This document shows positions 11,659-23,450 of a stretch of 64,000 nucleotides of DNA, one piece after another. The stretch's first letter is position 1; each line of letters opens with the position of its first letter. The notes beneath the pieces were generated by a model that was not told the DNA's origin, did no database searches, and worked only from the letters and a program-made list of their open reading frames with translations. The stretch comes from Falciphora oryzae. Lineage: Eukaryota; Ascomycota; Sordariomycetes; Magnaporthales; Magnaporthaceae. The stretch lies in NCBI GenBank assembly GCA_000733355.1, contig JNVV01000024.1, positions 265,865 through 329,864 on the forward strand, written 5' to 3'. The translations under genes and the position numbers were made by a program.

Positions 11659-12275
11659 TGTAACACACAGTGGCGCGGGCCTTATACCACTGGGCCAATA
11701 GCACTCCAAAAAGGTCATCAATCCAAGCTCCTGCTTGGATCGCCCGTCTGCACAGCTTATTAAGGAGGGTAGTGCACACCACCCACACGGGCTGTTACAA
11801 CTATCCCCCCTCCAAGGGTAGACTTCTCCGGGTCTACCCAATCCCTACTCAACCCAACCTAGGTCCCGCAGACCTAGCGTCGCGTGCAAGGCACGGGCCA
11901 ATTGCTCCCCTGAGTCAATTGCCAATTGAGAAGCTGTGTCAACCCCCAACGCTCGAATCATGCGTGCGTGCGCCCCACGACGCCACACTCTTGCGCCCAT
12001 GCGCCACTGACTCGTCGTTGTCAGCCAGCTACCCCGCTTTCAATTCCCCGCACGACCGCACCAAGTCACCCCAGAAACTTGTGCGCGCAGCCAGAATCGA
12101 ACTCGGAGCTCCGACCGTGAGGAGCTTGGATAATTGTAACACACAGTGGCGCGGGCCTTATACCACTGGGCCAATAGCACTCCAAAAAGGTCATCAATCC
12201 AAGCTCCTGCTTGGATCGCCCGTCTGCACAGCTTATCAAGGAGGGTAGTGCACACCACCCACACGGGCTGTTATA
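11659..12275 (-). mobile_element. TRIM-1: 617-bp terminal-repeat miniature retrotransposon, non-coding
   Basis: Two 141-bp direct repeats (11659-11799 and 12135-12275) start TGTAACACAC and end TGTTACA or TGTTATA, differing by two C/T transitions. They enclose a 335-bp internal region without coding capacity. A perfect 5-bp duplication ATACT lies at 11654-11658 and 12276-12280, so integrase-type insertion is clear. Minus orientation is chosen because a purine tract (GGAGGGGGGATAG, plus-strand complement at about 11801-11815) abuts the left LTR, which is then the 3' LTR. The internal region is normal in composition, unlike the decayed helicase around it. Confidence 0.9.
12094..12173 (-). promoter_or_regulatory. 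tRNA-like Pol III A box / B box spanning the TRIM-1 LTR-internal junction
   Basis: On the minus strand TGGCCCAGTGGT (starting at 12173, inside the 5' LTR) fits the A box consensus TRGCNNAGYNGG and is followed by a GGCC that could close a D stem. GTTCGATTC (starting at 12102, in the internal region) fits the B box GGTTCGANTCC core. The starts are 71 nt apart. Acceptor and T stems do not pair well, so this is not a functional tRNA gene. Pol III activity is inferred, not shown. Confidence 0.55.
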
Positions 12276-12688
12276 ATACTTAAAGAACGGAATCGACGTA
12301 GGGATCGCGGAGCGGATAAAATAAAGATTTAGGTATAAGGTACGGAATTCCCTCCATTAATAAACCGTATAAAGTTTATTAATAGCGATAAAAGCTATTT
12401 ATGTATTAAATTCGGGGTTACGAAGGAGACGAAAAAACCGATAATCGGTAATTTGCTTTAGCCTAAGCAGAAAATGCGTATATCCTGCCGGGTTGCTAGG
12501 TTTTTATACGTTATCGGTTTAAAATGGTAATATATATTAGCCTAGCCCGATTTGCGTTTTTATTGCTCTAATATTTTACATTTTTCGTTAAATGGTTAAA
12601 TAAAATAGGTTTGGCCTATAAGAACCCGGTAACGATTTGGGTTTATTTTTCCCCTAATTTATTTAATAGGACGAGTTGGATAGTAATA

Positions 12689-14550
12689 ACGTGGTTCACA
12701 AGCGAGTGCCACACACAAGCGAATGCTACAATTGACGCGTCCACGCGTCAACCCAACTTCATCCGCGAATATTTCCACAACAGACAATGGTGAACAAAAG
12801 CGACGAAAGCCGGGTCGTTCTAGCCCTTCGGGCGATCGCATCAAATCCACAATTAAGTATCCGGAGCGCCGCTAAAGTCTACGAAATCGACTTTTCCACT
12901 CTCGCCCGGCGGAAGCGCGGCCAACCTGCTCGACGCGACACAATGCCCAAATCACGAAAATTGACGGAATCCGAAAAGGAAGCGCTTATCAAATACATCC
13001 TCAAACTGGATTCCCGCGCATTTCCTCCCCGGCCTTTTGGTATTAAAAATATAACCAACCGACTGCTAGCCGAACGTAACGCAAGCGTTGTCGGCAAAAA
13101 CTAGGTCGCAAACTTCGTCAAACGCCGCGCAAAGCTCGGTACGCGTTAGATTCGAAAATACGATTACCAAAGGGCTAAGTGCGAAAATCCCAAGCTCGTT
13201 TCTGCGTAATTCGACCTTATACGGAACACTATGGCTAAATATAGCATCTAAAATAACGATATCTATAACTTCGACGAAACCGGCTTTTTTATAGGCATAA
13301 TCGCGGCCGTTATAGTTATTATAACATTGGAAAAGCGAAGTAAAGCAAAGCTAATCCAGCCTAGCAACCGGGAATGGGCTACAGTTATTTAAAGGGTTAA
13401 CTATTGCGGTTAAGCGGTCCCTCCTTTTATTATCGTTAAAAGGTAATACCATTTAACCAATTGGTATTCGGAAACCGACCTTTTACGCAATTAAATTATC
13501 GCAACGAGCGCTAATAAATAGATTACGAACGAGCTCGGTTTAAAATAAATCTAGCATTTCGATAAACACATTGCAGTTTATTTTACGGGGTTTTATCGTT
13601 TGTTAGTACTAGACGGATACGAAAGCTACTACTCGATAGATTTCGAGCTTTACTATTAAAAACATAACATTATTACGCTTTGCATGCCTCCGCATTCGTT
13701 TCATTTCTTTTAACCGTTTAACGTTAGGTGCTTTAGCCTAATGAAAAAGGCGTACGGTCGATAAATCGAAAATTTGATAAGGTCGCACGTTAACCACGTA
13801 ACCAAAGTCAAGTTCCTTTCGGCGTTTAAAGCGGCATTTTTTGATTTTATAACCAAAAAAAAACATTTAAAAAGGCTTCCGAAGGGCTGGCCTTACTCCT
13901 TTTAATCCGGATTCGGTTTTAGAAAAGCTGGATATAAGGCTACGGATTCCAACTCCCCCGAAAACGCCTTTGAACGACCCCGAACTTTGGACTTCCAAAA
14001 CGCCCCGGATAGCTAAGGAAGCAACTTCGCAATCCGAACATATAAAAACTTGGATTTCTAATTACTAAAGCAGCTTTCCGATATCTATGCTGGCGGCTGT
14101 AAACCAGTTTGCGAAAGGGGTTAGGGCAATTATGCATCGGGTTAACCTTTTGGAAGAAAAGTGCTTTAAGTTACGAAAAGCGAACGAAGCATTAAGCAAA
14201 CGCCGGAGGGCTAAAAAAATACGTGTTCGATTTGGAAGGTTACTTACTATCGAAAAGGTACGAAATGTTTTGGACCAACAGGAGTTGGATGGATAGTTAC
14301 AGCAAAAAATGCGCGACTATAGGGTTTAAAAAAGGAGGGCGACGACAACTCGTCGGCGATGTGGCATTTGCGGCAAAACCGGACATAATGCGCGCACCTG
14401 TCAGGAAGAAGTAGAAATGTCCGATATATATAGTTCCGAATAGTTTGAATGGATTTTTGGCGTTGTTGGGTTGGTATGCGCGTCGATTAACCGGAGGTCG
14501 GGTATGGGTGTGGCATTCGCTTATGTGTAGCACTCGCTTGTGAACCACGT
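12689..14550 (+). mobile_element. pogo-1: Fot1/pogo-type DNA transposon (1862 bp), RIP-degraded
   Basis: Terminal inverted repeats of about 46 bp start ACGTGGTTCACAAGCGAGTG at 12689, mirrored at the right end (complement ending 14550), with a few transition differences. A TA dinucleotide flanks both sides (12687-12688 and 14551-14552), the hallmark Tc1/mariner/pogo target. The length matches Fot1-type elements and the reconstructed pogo-2 (1863 bp). It sits inside the helicase relic; excising it with one TA restores the helicase frame. Confidence 0.95.
12787..14420 (+). pseudogene. pogo-1 transposase (HTH + DDE), degraded
   Basis: The first 105 residues are open (12787-13104) and carry a psq/CENP-B-type helix-turn-helix (residues about 10-45: VVLALRAIASNPQLSIRSAAKVYEIDFSTLARRKRG). 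Beyond the first stop (TAG at 13102-13104) the frame continues with TAA/TAG codons. IYNFDETGFFIG holds the first catalytic Asp (about 13260-13295) and LVLDGYES the second (about 13605-13628). The third site reads PFNV where pogo family members have an acidic residue in PFD, an Asp to Asn change (about 13715). Several His codons read Tyr. It cannot make active transposase. Confidence 0.88.
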
Positions 14551-15238
14551 TATGTTAATTCCGGATAATAAATATTGCTTGGAATACGATGCTTTTGCCA
14601 TATCCTGTTTTAGCGATAAGGATGGTATCTTTAAGTTTATAAACGATACGTTGGATGCAAGAGATTTGGTCGGGTTTGGGTTTTCGCTATAGTATATAAT
14701 GTTCCTAGCCTTTTCGGGGCTAATTTAAAAATGCTTTCGTAACGGAAGTAATAAATTTACGTTAAAAAAGCGTGTTTTCTAGTTTGTTCGTATAGTGGTA
14801 GATGTTAAGGATAACGTCCCAGAAAAGGCGGCTTTGATATTGCCCGGTAACCAACGCGCGACTATTTTCGATTGCGCGCAACGCAAGCGATATACCGTCG
14901 GCTGTTAAAGCAGGCTCGGAAATGCTTTCTATCAAATTTTTAATCCGGTAACCACATAAAGTGGTAAACCAGGAGGTGGTTATGGAAAGTTGCGGGAATA
15001 ATGCTATTTTATCCCCATAAGATAATTTTCGCGTTGGCGATTAGCAATTGCGAACGAAGCGCTTAGGCGGAATAAAAAGTATTTCAGTTTGGAGTTGAAG
15101 CTATTCCCACCTTTAGACACTTTTTTATTAATAGATGCGATATGTGGTTGTATAGATATGGCCGAGTGTTCAATGTAGATTTTTTCAGTTTGTATGGGGA
15201 ATATCCCCATAAGAAGGAAAAAATCACCATGTTGTTTT

Positions 15239-15363
15239 AGACGTGATTTTTAAAAAGAGGGCCGGCCCGCCGGTACGTGCGCACAGACCAAATGACTTCG
15301 TTGCGCCACCCTACCGAGTCATGGAGCCGCGGTGGGCCGGCCCTTTTTGAATCGATCACGTCT
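15239..15363. repeat. 125-bp inverted-repeat (MITE-like) element
   Basis: Arms of about 34 bp start AGACGTGAT at 15239 and end ATCACGTCT at 15363, sharing AAAAAGGGCCGGCCC-type cores, with a 55-60-bp loop. It is GC-rich and undecayed, directly at the edge of the helicase relic. No clear TSD was found and no second copy in the window, so MITE is a structural label. The next 104 bp (15364-15467) hold nothing recognisable and are the left flank of pogo-2. Confidence 0.6.
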
Positions 15364-15659
15364 GAGGCATTGAGACTAGGGGATTTGGCTGAGGTACCGA
15401 ACCCGTGTGTGTTAGCACAGTGGCCCCACGATTCTGGGGCCAAATAGCCAAACGCTGGGGCTGTATAAGTCAAGACCCCTGTTTTGCGCCACCCCCCACT
15501 TCCGGCCACCCCAATTCTCAACACCATGCATCCAACACGCCAATTTCATTCCGCAATTGTGATCTTTCCTAACCAACTACAATACAATCGGATATATCAT
15601 CCGAATCGTCAAATGCAGGAAATTCTAGTAAATTACTTAGCAGATCGCCATCCTCCTGT

Positions 15660-16755
15660 TGTGCACGCCTAATGTCGCCAATCCGCACAAAGGCCTCGTT
15701 TAGGTCCGGCAACACCTTCTTTTTTTTCAACGGCCGTACAACCTCCAATTCCGCCTCCAGGCGCCTAGGTTTTTTGCTCGCACGTAACTAAAGCGATATC
15801 TTTTTCGTTATAGGCCTTAGTAAGCTTTTGGAACAACAAACGGGCCGTCCGGCCGAGCCGGAAGTTGTAGGCAAAGGTAGCCACTTAGGTACGCATCTGG
15901 AAGGTCGTTTTAGGAGTTGCCACAACCATATCAAATGGCATAAAGTACTTGGAATAGGTACTTTAAGCAACCCTTTCGGCCTCCAAAGCATCCTTTGCAG
16001 CCTGGGACGCTTTAGCGTTGCTATTTTCAAAAAGGAAAGGGCTCATAAAAGGCTTACTAATCCTTAGGGGCCACAGGCCGGTAGCGGCCCAACCCGCCTT
16101 AATAATACGGGGTATAAAGGCCTCCTCCCTTACTTTGTAATAGCAATTAAGAAAATAACGTTTTCCTATCACAATTAACGTGCAAAAGGCTGCAAAAAAG
16201 CCGCTATGCCAGCGGTAAGCCTTTTTAACCGTGCTGAAGACCGCTAGATCGAAAGGCTAAAGGACGTAAGAGCTGTAGGCGGGCAGATAAACGAGCTGAA
16301 CGTTGTTGGATGCGTAAAGGTACATAAAATCCTCTATTACGTGGGATCCGTAACCGTCTAAGACCAAAAGCCGGCGATTTCCGGGGGTAGCCGGCACCGT
16401 ATTCGGGAAAAAGATATCCTTAAGCCACTTTACACCCGTTTTATCGTTTGTCCACCCCTTTTGTATTGCGTGGAATCTCTAAGGCTTAAATCTCTTTTAA
16501 TCTTCCAAAAGAAACTACTGCTTTTATACTAATAAACCTTTAAAAATAACGAGGGGGTCGAGCGCTTTTCCGGTAGCTGAAATGCATTCGATGATGGTCG
16601 TCCAACCTCGCGTGCCGAAGGCTTTTTTTTGCAACGGCTTGCAGCCCCTAATACCCAAAACGAAGCCGTTAGATCCGAAGCCCTCCATAAGCCCGCACTC
16701 GTCGAAATTGTATTTATTTTCCGGCTTGATAGCCTTAACGGCAGGCACCTCCAAA
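15660..16755 (-). pseudogene. pogo-2 transposase, catalytic (DDE) and C-terminal part
   Basis: On the minus strand an open stretch from 16755 reads NKYNFDECGLMEGFGSNGFVLG (first Asp) and TTIIECISATGKALDPLVIFKG. It continues to LVLDGYGSHVIEDFMYLYA (second Asp, about 16370-16310) and PFDLAVFSTVKKAYR (third acidic position, about 16250-16205). All three catalytic Asp are present. The main visible lesions are stops such as the TAG before PFDLAVF, a likely former CAG. Decay is lighter than in pogo-1. The N-terminal part continues at 23737 beyond Gy-A1. Confidence 0.88.
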
Positions 16756-17041
16756 TGTAACAAGGGGTCAAAGACGGCTTGGAGAAAGAATCTCTAGATT
16801 GCAGATAATCTTTCTATGGGCTCAAGAGATGCTTGAGGAAGAAGGAATCTTTCCTGGAGGACATAGGAGATGGCAGGGTTTATATAAACCACCCTGTGAT
16901 CCGTGCGAAGTATTGAATACATGATTCACACTGCCCCTCCGGCCTTCGGCCTTTGGGCCTCGGGGCCGTTGGGCACCTATACCGGTTCCCGGACCTTCTG
17001 TGGGGCCGATTAGGTGAGTCCACAGGTTCTTCCGTGTGACA
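16756..17041 (-). repeat. Gy-A1 3' LTR (286 bp)
   Basis: Left LTR of Gy-A1; same family as the solo LTR at 5655-5939 and the Gy-A2 LTRs. It carries a TTTATATAAACC box and the AAGATTATCTGC-type stretch that pairs with the sequence just inside the 5' LTR. Confidence 0.95.
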
Positions 17042-17099
17042 CTATCCTCCTCTTCCTAGGGCGCGTTTCGAGACCTTTTAAAGCCCGCTTAAGGGATGC

Positions 17100-20000
17100 G
17101 GCTGTGCCTATATTATCTTGTGGCACGCGGGGGTCCTTAGGCTTATCGGGGTTGAGCCGATGAAAGGCAACAACGTGTTGTTTAGATCCGTCGGTATCGA
17201 AGTGCTCCTAAGGTTCCTACGTCCAATCCTTTTTTCGGGGGTAATCTTTTTATCGGACAAGGTAACGAACTTTCCCGCCTGTATCTATGGAATCCATAAC
17301 CTTTTTTATAACGAAATCTCCTATAACCGAGGGGGCTTCCCGTAGTACCTGGTTAGGGTTAGGTCGTGCCTGAATGCTAGAGCGGTAGGGTTCGATAAGG
17401 GACATGTGGAAAGCGTTATGGATTTTCTAGGTTTTAGGCAGGGCTAGTCGTACCGCCGTGGGAGAAATAACTTTAAAGATCCGGAAGGGCCCGAGCATTT
17501 TGGCATCGAGTTTTTTAGCGGGGCGACGGGTTTTTATGTGCCGGGCGTTTAATATAACGAACTGTCTTTTGGTAAGGACCGGCGAAGGGCTTCTCCTTTT
17601 GTCGGCCCAATGCTTTATTCGTTCCCGGGCTTTTTCGAGGTGTTGTTTGGCTTTTTCGTGCACCTGGGTTATCCAATGCCGGTAGAGTTGGCTTGCTGGA
17701 TTGCGTATTCGTTTTGGGAAAGGGGGATTATTGGAAGCTGGGTGGTACCCGTAGTTGGCGAAAAAGGGAGTGATGGAGGTACTTGCCGAAGATATATTAT
17801 TATAGGCAAATTCCGCCGTGGGTAATAGCTTGACCTAGTTGGTCATTTCGTAATTTACGAAAGACCTAAGGTAGGCCTTTAGGTTTTGGTTAAGCCTTTC
17901 GGTTTATTTATCCGTTTGGGGATGGAAGGCAGTGCTTATTTTTGGCTTAATGCCTACCAAACGGAGGAAATCTTTCCACAAGTGGCTCGTAAATTTAAAA
18001 TCTTTATTAGAGATAATATCCAGAGGCACACCGTGCAGTCGCTAGTATTTTTTGGCGAAGATGCGGATAAGGTTATCCGACTTTTTACCCTCGACTTTGA
18101 AGGGGACGAAATGCGCCATTTTGGTAAAGGGGTTTACTATTACCCAGATTGAATCGCACTTATCGCTTAAAGGGAGGTCCGTAATAAAGTCCATAGCCAC
18201 CGTCTTCCAGGGCTGGTAATGCAGCTCTATGGGTTGTAGGGGTCCAAAGGGGGCATGCTTTGGGGCCTTATTGCGTTGGCACTCTAGGCATCCCCTTACG
18301 TATTCCCGGACTTTTGCTTCGATATTGGGCTACCAAAAGTGCCGAGTAATTAATTCGAAGGTTTTATCCATACCCATATATCCAGCGACTTTTGTGTCAT
18401 GTTTGGACTTGAGGACTTTTTTTTGCAAAGCTTCCGTTGGCACCCACAATCTTTCCTTATGATAAAAGAGGCCATCCTTAACTTTTTCACCCTTTTCGGG
18501 CTTTTGGAGGCGGCCTTGGTATTTGGGATCCGATATACCAGTTTGTTTAACTTTGTTAGTAAATTTTGTAGCCCACTTTAGGATTGGAATATTGCAAAGC
18601 CGGCTTGGGGACAGGAGGAAAAAAGGTGCTCTTTGCGGCAAAGCTTCTTCCATGGGGTTATTTCCTTGTCCTTCCAGGGCTAAAATTTTTGCTGGGAAGT
18701 GTTTTTTTTGCAGGATCGTCGTAATCGGCTAATCCTTACTCCCCCCTTTTTTAGGCTTGTGTTGGGGTAATTTCGACAGCATATCGGCCTTTTCATTTTG
18801 CTTTTTTAGCCGGTAGTTGATTATAAACTAATAACCAGCCAGCTGTTGTGCCTATCTAGCTTGTTTTCGATTAAGGACTTTGGCCGTTAGGAAATATTCG
18901 AGGTTCCGGTGATCCGTATAAACCTTTATCCGGTGCTTTGCCCTTTTAAGGTAATGCTTTCACTTAGCGAAATAGTCGACGACCGCCAAAAGTTTTTTAT
19001 CGTGGATTTTATAGTTGATTTCGGCGGGTGACATTTTGCGCGAATGGAAGGCAACGGGGTGCAGTTTGTTGGTTTCGGGGTCCTTTTGGGATAGCACCCT
19101 TTTAAGGGCAAAGTCCGAAGCGTTTATTTCGATTTGCGCCGGGAAAAACGGATTGAAATGCCGGAATATCGGAGGCGAAACGAAAGCGACTTTAAAAGCT
19201 TCGAAGGCCTGGTCCATTTCGGGGGTTTATCGCTATTGGCTTTTGGGTAGGGCGTTAGCCGTCGTTATAGGCCTAACGATTTTAGAAAACCTTTTAATAA
19301 ACCTTCTGTAAAAGTTGGCGAAGCTAATAAAGGATTGGGAGTTTTTAAGGCATTTGGGGGCTTTTTATTGCATAATAGCATCCACTTTATCTTTAAATAT
19401 TGCGATACCGTCGGGTCCTATAATGTGACCAAGGAACTTGACCTCGTGCACCTTTTAAACGCATTTGCGAGGGGTTACGGCTAGGTTGTGTTTGGTAAAG
19501 CGGCGAAGCACCTCCTTTACCAAACTATCGTATTGTTTTTTAGTCTTTGCGTATATTAGGAGGTTATCCAAATATACGAGGAGCTCGGTATCGATAAGGT
19601 TTATAAAAATATGGTTTATTATGCTTTAGAAGGTAGCGGGGGCGTTAATAAGGCTTATAGGCATAACCGTGAATTCGAAAACGCCGTATTTGTAACGGAA
19701 GGCTGTAAGCTATTCGTAACCCTTTTTTATTTAAATTAGGTTAAACCCGGTTTTAAAATCGATTTTCGTTTTTTATTTGGCATTTCGAAATCGATTTTGG
19801 AGTTCCGTGATAAGCGGGATAGGGCACCGAATCGGAATCGTTTTAGCGTTTACGTCCTTATAGTTGACCACCACCTTTAAGAGATCGAAGGGGTTTTTCT
19901 TTTTTGCGAATATAAGGGGCGAATTGTTAGCAGTTTTGCATGGCCTAACTTTGCCGGTTCGCACATGCTTTTCCAGCTAAAGCTTTAAAACGTCCAGCTC

Positions 20001-23000
20001 CTTTTGGCTTATTTGGTATAGGGGGCCATAGGTTAATTGAGCTTTTTCCTTTAGGTGAATTTCGTAGTCCTAGGGCTGATGATCGGGAAAACGGGTAGCG
20101 GCCGCTTCCGTTATAATAGGAAGGAACTTTTTAAATTCCTTTGGTACCGATTTGAGGCCGTCCGAATCTGTTTTGGCCACTTCCTTAAGGGAAGGAATAT
20201 TATGCCCGTATTTAATGGCCGTAATAATTGCGGGTTCGACCGTTTTTATATCTTTCCGAAAGCGTAAGCCTTTTAGGGGCCGTAAGTTTTGTGGTTTCCG
20301 TGCCCGGGGCTTGTTGCATTTCCGGCATTTGTTCGAATTTATCCGGATATCCCGAAGGTCGCGATCTAGTAACCCTAGCGGTGGGTGTTGCTTTTGCTAT
20401 GCGAAGGGCAGGATAATATCGCAATTTGGATCTGTAGGACTAATTTCGAACGTTTCCGTAAAATAGTGCGTTTTGTACCGGAAGGTAACGTTAATAACTA
20501 GTTGCTTTCCGGCCTTTGGTTCGATTTTCTTTAAAAAGGAGGTTATTACGCGAGGGATAGCTTTATTAACCAGGTAACCCGGGAGTTGCTTCGCTATTTT
20601 GTTTAACATAACCTTCGTATCGCTACCTCCGTTTAAAAGGACCCGGACAGGTATCTCCTTCGATCCCTTCGCCCGTATGTACATACGAAGGATTGGCTTT
20701 GCAAGTTCCTTATCCGTTAAAGGCTTTCGTACAGTAGCGACGGTCGATGGTTGTTAACAGTTATCGTCCGATTCCGAATTTAATAGTTTAAAGATTCGTG
20801 GTTCGCTCGGGGCTTTTGAGGTGAGGCTAGCGATTTTAGCCTTTTTAGCTTGTAGCTGTTCTTTTTGTTCGTCCGTTGCAAAGCGTTTAAGGATGGATTT
20901 AGCGCCGGCCGTTTTTGCTGGTGTAGGAGGGAGTTCTTTGCCGTTAGTGTCCTTTTTAGCGTAGCATTTTAACGTATAGTGCCCTTTTTTTCCGCAGCGC
21001 TAGCAATCGGCTTTAGCCAACTTTCGTGCGTCGATATCGCGTTATTCGACCCCTTTAAGTGCAAGTTTAGTCGTAGTCCAAACGTTACTTTTTTTGTTAG
21101 CAGCCTTATCGTTAGCCTTCTTTCCGGAACGGGAGCTTGAGGATAGATTTTGGCTTTTGTTTTTAAAGCTTTTGCTTTAGCGACGGCCCGCGTTCGAGCG
21201 CTCCGAAGTCGAAACGGGCTCGTTTTTTCCCTTATTTTTCGGGGTTAGCCTAGGGTTTTGAAGCATAACCTCGTGGATTTTGCCGGCTTCTTAGATTGCG
21301 GCGAGGAATTCTTCGTCCGTATTAAGGACTTTTCCGTAACGGGAATATACTAATTTGGTAATTTTTTTCGGAAGGGTGCGGGAAATGTGCTCCCTGAATA
21401 TGACGCCGGATTATTAGACCGCTTCGTTAAGGTTAAGGAGCTTAGTAAAGTACTGAACGGTATCTTTTTTGTATTTAAACTCCCGCATTTTTTTAGCGTT
21501 ACGGTAGTGTTCGGTGGTATCCCGGAAGCGTTCCTATAGGGCCGCCGAATAAGCCCGCTAGTTGTTTTCGAGCTGTGCGTTTTGAAGGGACCAAAGGCGT
21601 TAATGGTACCAAATTTGTGCGTTTTCCGTAAGTAAGAACCCGACCTAATTAATTTTAACTGTATCGTTAGGAAAGCTTTCGACGTAAATTTCCATATAGG
21701 AGGTAACGCGAAGCTATTATGGCCTAAATTTAGCCAGGTTTTTGCCGTCGTAATTGGGTGGCTTGTTAAGCTGGACTAGGTTGATGACGGCCGTAGGGAT
21801 CGGATTACGCGGGCGAGTAGTTCTTTATTGGATGGCTTTAATGAGGTCCCGTAAATCGGGGTTTTTGGAGGCCCGTCCGTTATTTTCGGGGGCATCGTTT
21901 TTTAAGGAGGAGTCTGAAGGTTTTAAAGGTTCCGAAGGAATAGCAATATGCTCGGGAGGTTCGTTAGGTGGCTTTTGGGGAGGCCTTTAAAGAAGTTCTC
22001 CGAGGCTTCCGGAGTGCCGGGGACCTGCCGTTGCGGCCTTGTACTGTTGTTAGGTAGCGGAGGCAATAGCCCGAACTTGTTGCCGTCGGAAGTTATCGGA
22101 TAATAAAGGGTTTTAAAGACCTTGGCGTGATGATGCCGACGTTTTAAGCGCCGATTGGGGTAAGGGTTTTTCCGTAAAAGGGACGGGTTCCCCCTTTATT
22201 GGAGTGCTTTAACGTAAGCTCGGTAGAAGGGACGATTTTTAAAGGGCCGAAAGTACCGTAGCTGATTTAGGCCGCTTTCCTTATGCCGCAAATCGCCGGC
22301 TTTCTCGTACGGCATCTTTAACGAGTTAATGCGTTTAGGCCAGTATGCGCCGTTCGGCATTAGTAAGGGCTTCGGGCGAAATATACTCCTTAATTAAAAG
22401 ATCCTGGATTTAGGCATCTTTATTGACGGCCTAGTTAGTAATTCCTTTTTTAAAGGTGGAAAGTTGGGCTTGTAGGTTTTGAAGGTGTTGTTGCTATGCC
22501 CGAGTAACGTTCCGAAGCTGAATTAGGGCTTCCGAACGGGTTCGTTATTTTCCGGCCAAAGTGGCGACCGTGGCCCAAACTTATTGTGCGAATGCCTAGC
22601 TTTCGCTAATAATCCGTTGCCGGAATGCCTTTTGTTGCTCGGCAGAAGCGATTAGGCCTTTTTTATATAAAGAAACAACGGTATTGTACGCGTGGGTGAT
22701 GTGGTCGTAATGGGTCCTGATTTCGCGGATTTGTTCCCGATCGGCGAGGATTTCCTGGCTCACATTTCGGGATAGGGCCGAAATTGCTTCGTGCGTACTA
22801 ATAAATTCCCGCTGGATTTTAGTCATCCAGCCCGGGGGATCCTAAAAGCGTCCCACGGATATAAGGGCTTATTATTCGAGGGCCATGCTGAAAGGGGGTG
22901 CCGAATATAGGATAAATGCCTTTTAATCGTTGAGCATAGGGGTATTTTGACGTTCTTCCAGTACAGACCGGGAGGGGCTTTCGGGGGCTTTTCCGGCCGC

Positions 23001-23380
23001 TTTTTCAAATTGGGCCGGCATGGTATCGGCAGGTATACCGGAATCGCTGGGCAAAGAAGGGGATTTTGTTGATTCCCCGGCCGGTATGCCGAAGTCGCTT
23101 GGTAGGGAAGGAGATGTCGTTGTAGATGAAATAAGGGGGTCCGGTTCCTTGTATTCCTGGGCAGCGTAAAGTCCCAAACGTACAAGGGAGATTTTCCTAC
23201 CTCCTTTGGAATCCCGTGATTTCGCCAGGGCGATTGAAAGGGTGAAACGACCGTCTTGTATATTTTTTTCGCTGTCACCCGTTCGAAAACACCGGTGACA
23301 GTTAAAATGTTTGTGGTGTGGCCTTAGGGTTTTATTCGCTAAAGAAGGCAACAGTTGGGGTTTGGGGGTGCCGATTGATA
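17100..23380 (-). pseudogene. Gy-A1 gag-pol, RIP-degraded
   Basis: Minus strand, 5' to 3': gag with a helical segment (STHEAISALSRNVSQEILADREQ, 22826-22596) and a zinc knuckle at about 21005-20955 whose first Trp is a stop and whose His and Glu read Tyr and Lys; protease with LLNGGSDTK (catalytic Asp now Asn, about 20630); RT about 19964-19300 with YLDNLLIYA (second Asp now Asn); RNase H (19217-18960, [16 protein letters not shown]); integrase with HHCC and core regions (18653-17650); GPFRIFKVISPTAVRLALPK (about 17500); and a chromodomain (about 17380-17220). Many TAG/TAA codons interrupt the frame. Both protease and RT active sites are lost. Confidence 0.9.
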
Positions 23381-23450
23381 GGGCTTTTCCAAAGCTTAGG
23401 AGGAAAGATAGTGAGGCTTCCGTTAGGGGGCAGAGCGTAGAAAGATTATT

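Larger units (their letters stand above)
10640..15238 (-). pseudogene. RecQ-like DEAD/DEAH helicase relic, split by TRIM-1 and pogo-1
   Basis: On the minus strand a Walker A motif reads ILIAKTGYGKSIVFQAI (about 14625-14575). Removing pogo-1 with one TA keeps the frame and continues ITIQLVLLNKLGEK, as expected after motif I of RecQ-type helicases. After TRIM-1, an open stretch (11514-10996) carries the C-terminal helicase domain: TIIYINSRNRL, VAYHSITPPIDQKRIYNIF, ISLGMGINI and LMQRFGRVCRSG, the last like motif VI. Many Gln codons are now TAA or TAG. Outer limits are approximate; no clear N-terminus was identified between 14660 and 15238. Subtelomeric RecQ-like helicases are known in several fungi, but a subtelomeric origin here is inference. 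Confidence 0.78.

Noticed and set aside
12094..12173. Functional tRNA gene on the minus strand
   Set aside because: A and B boxes are present but acceptor and T stems do not pair and the interval is long; it belongs to TRIM-1.
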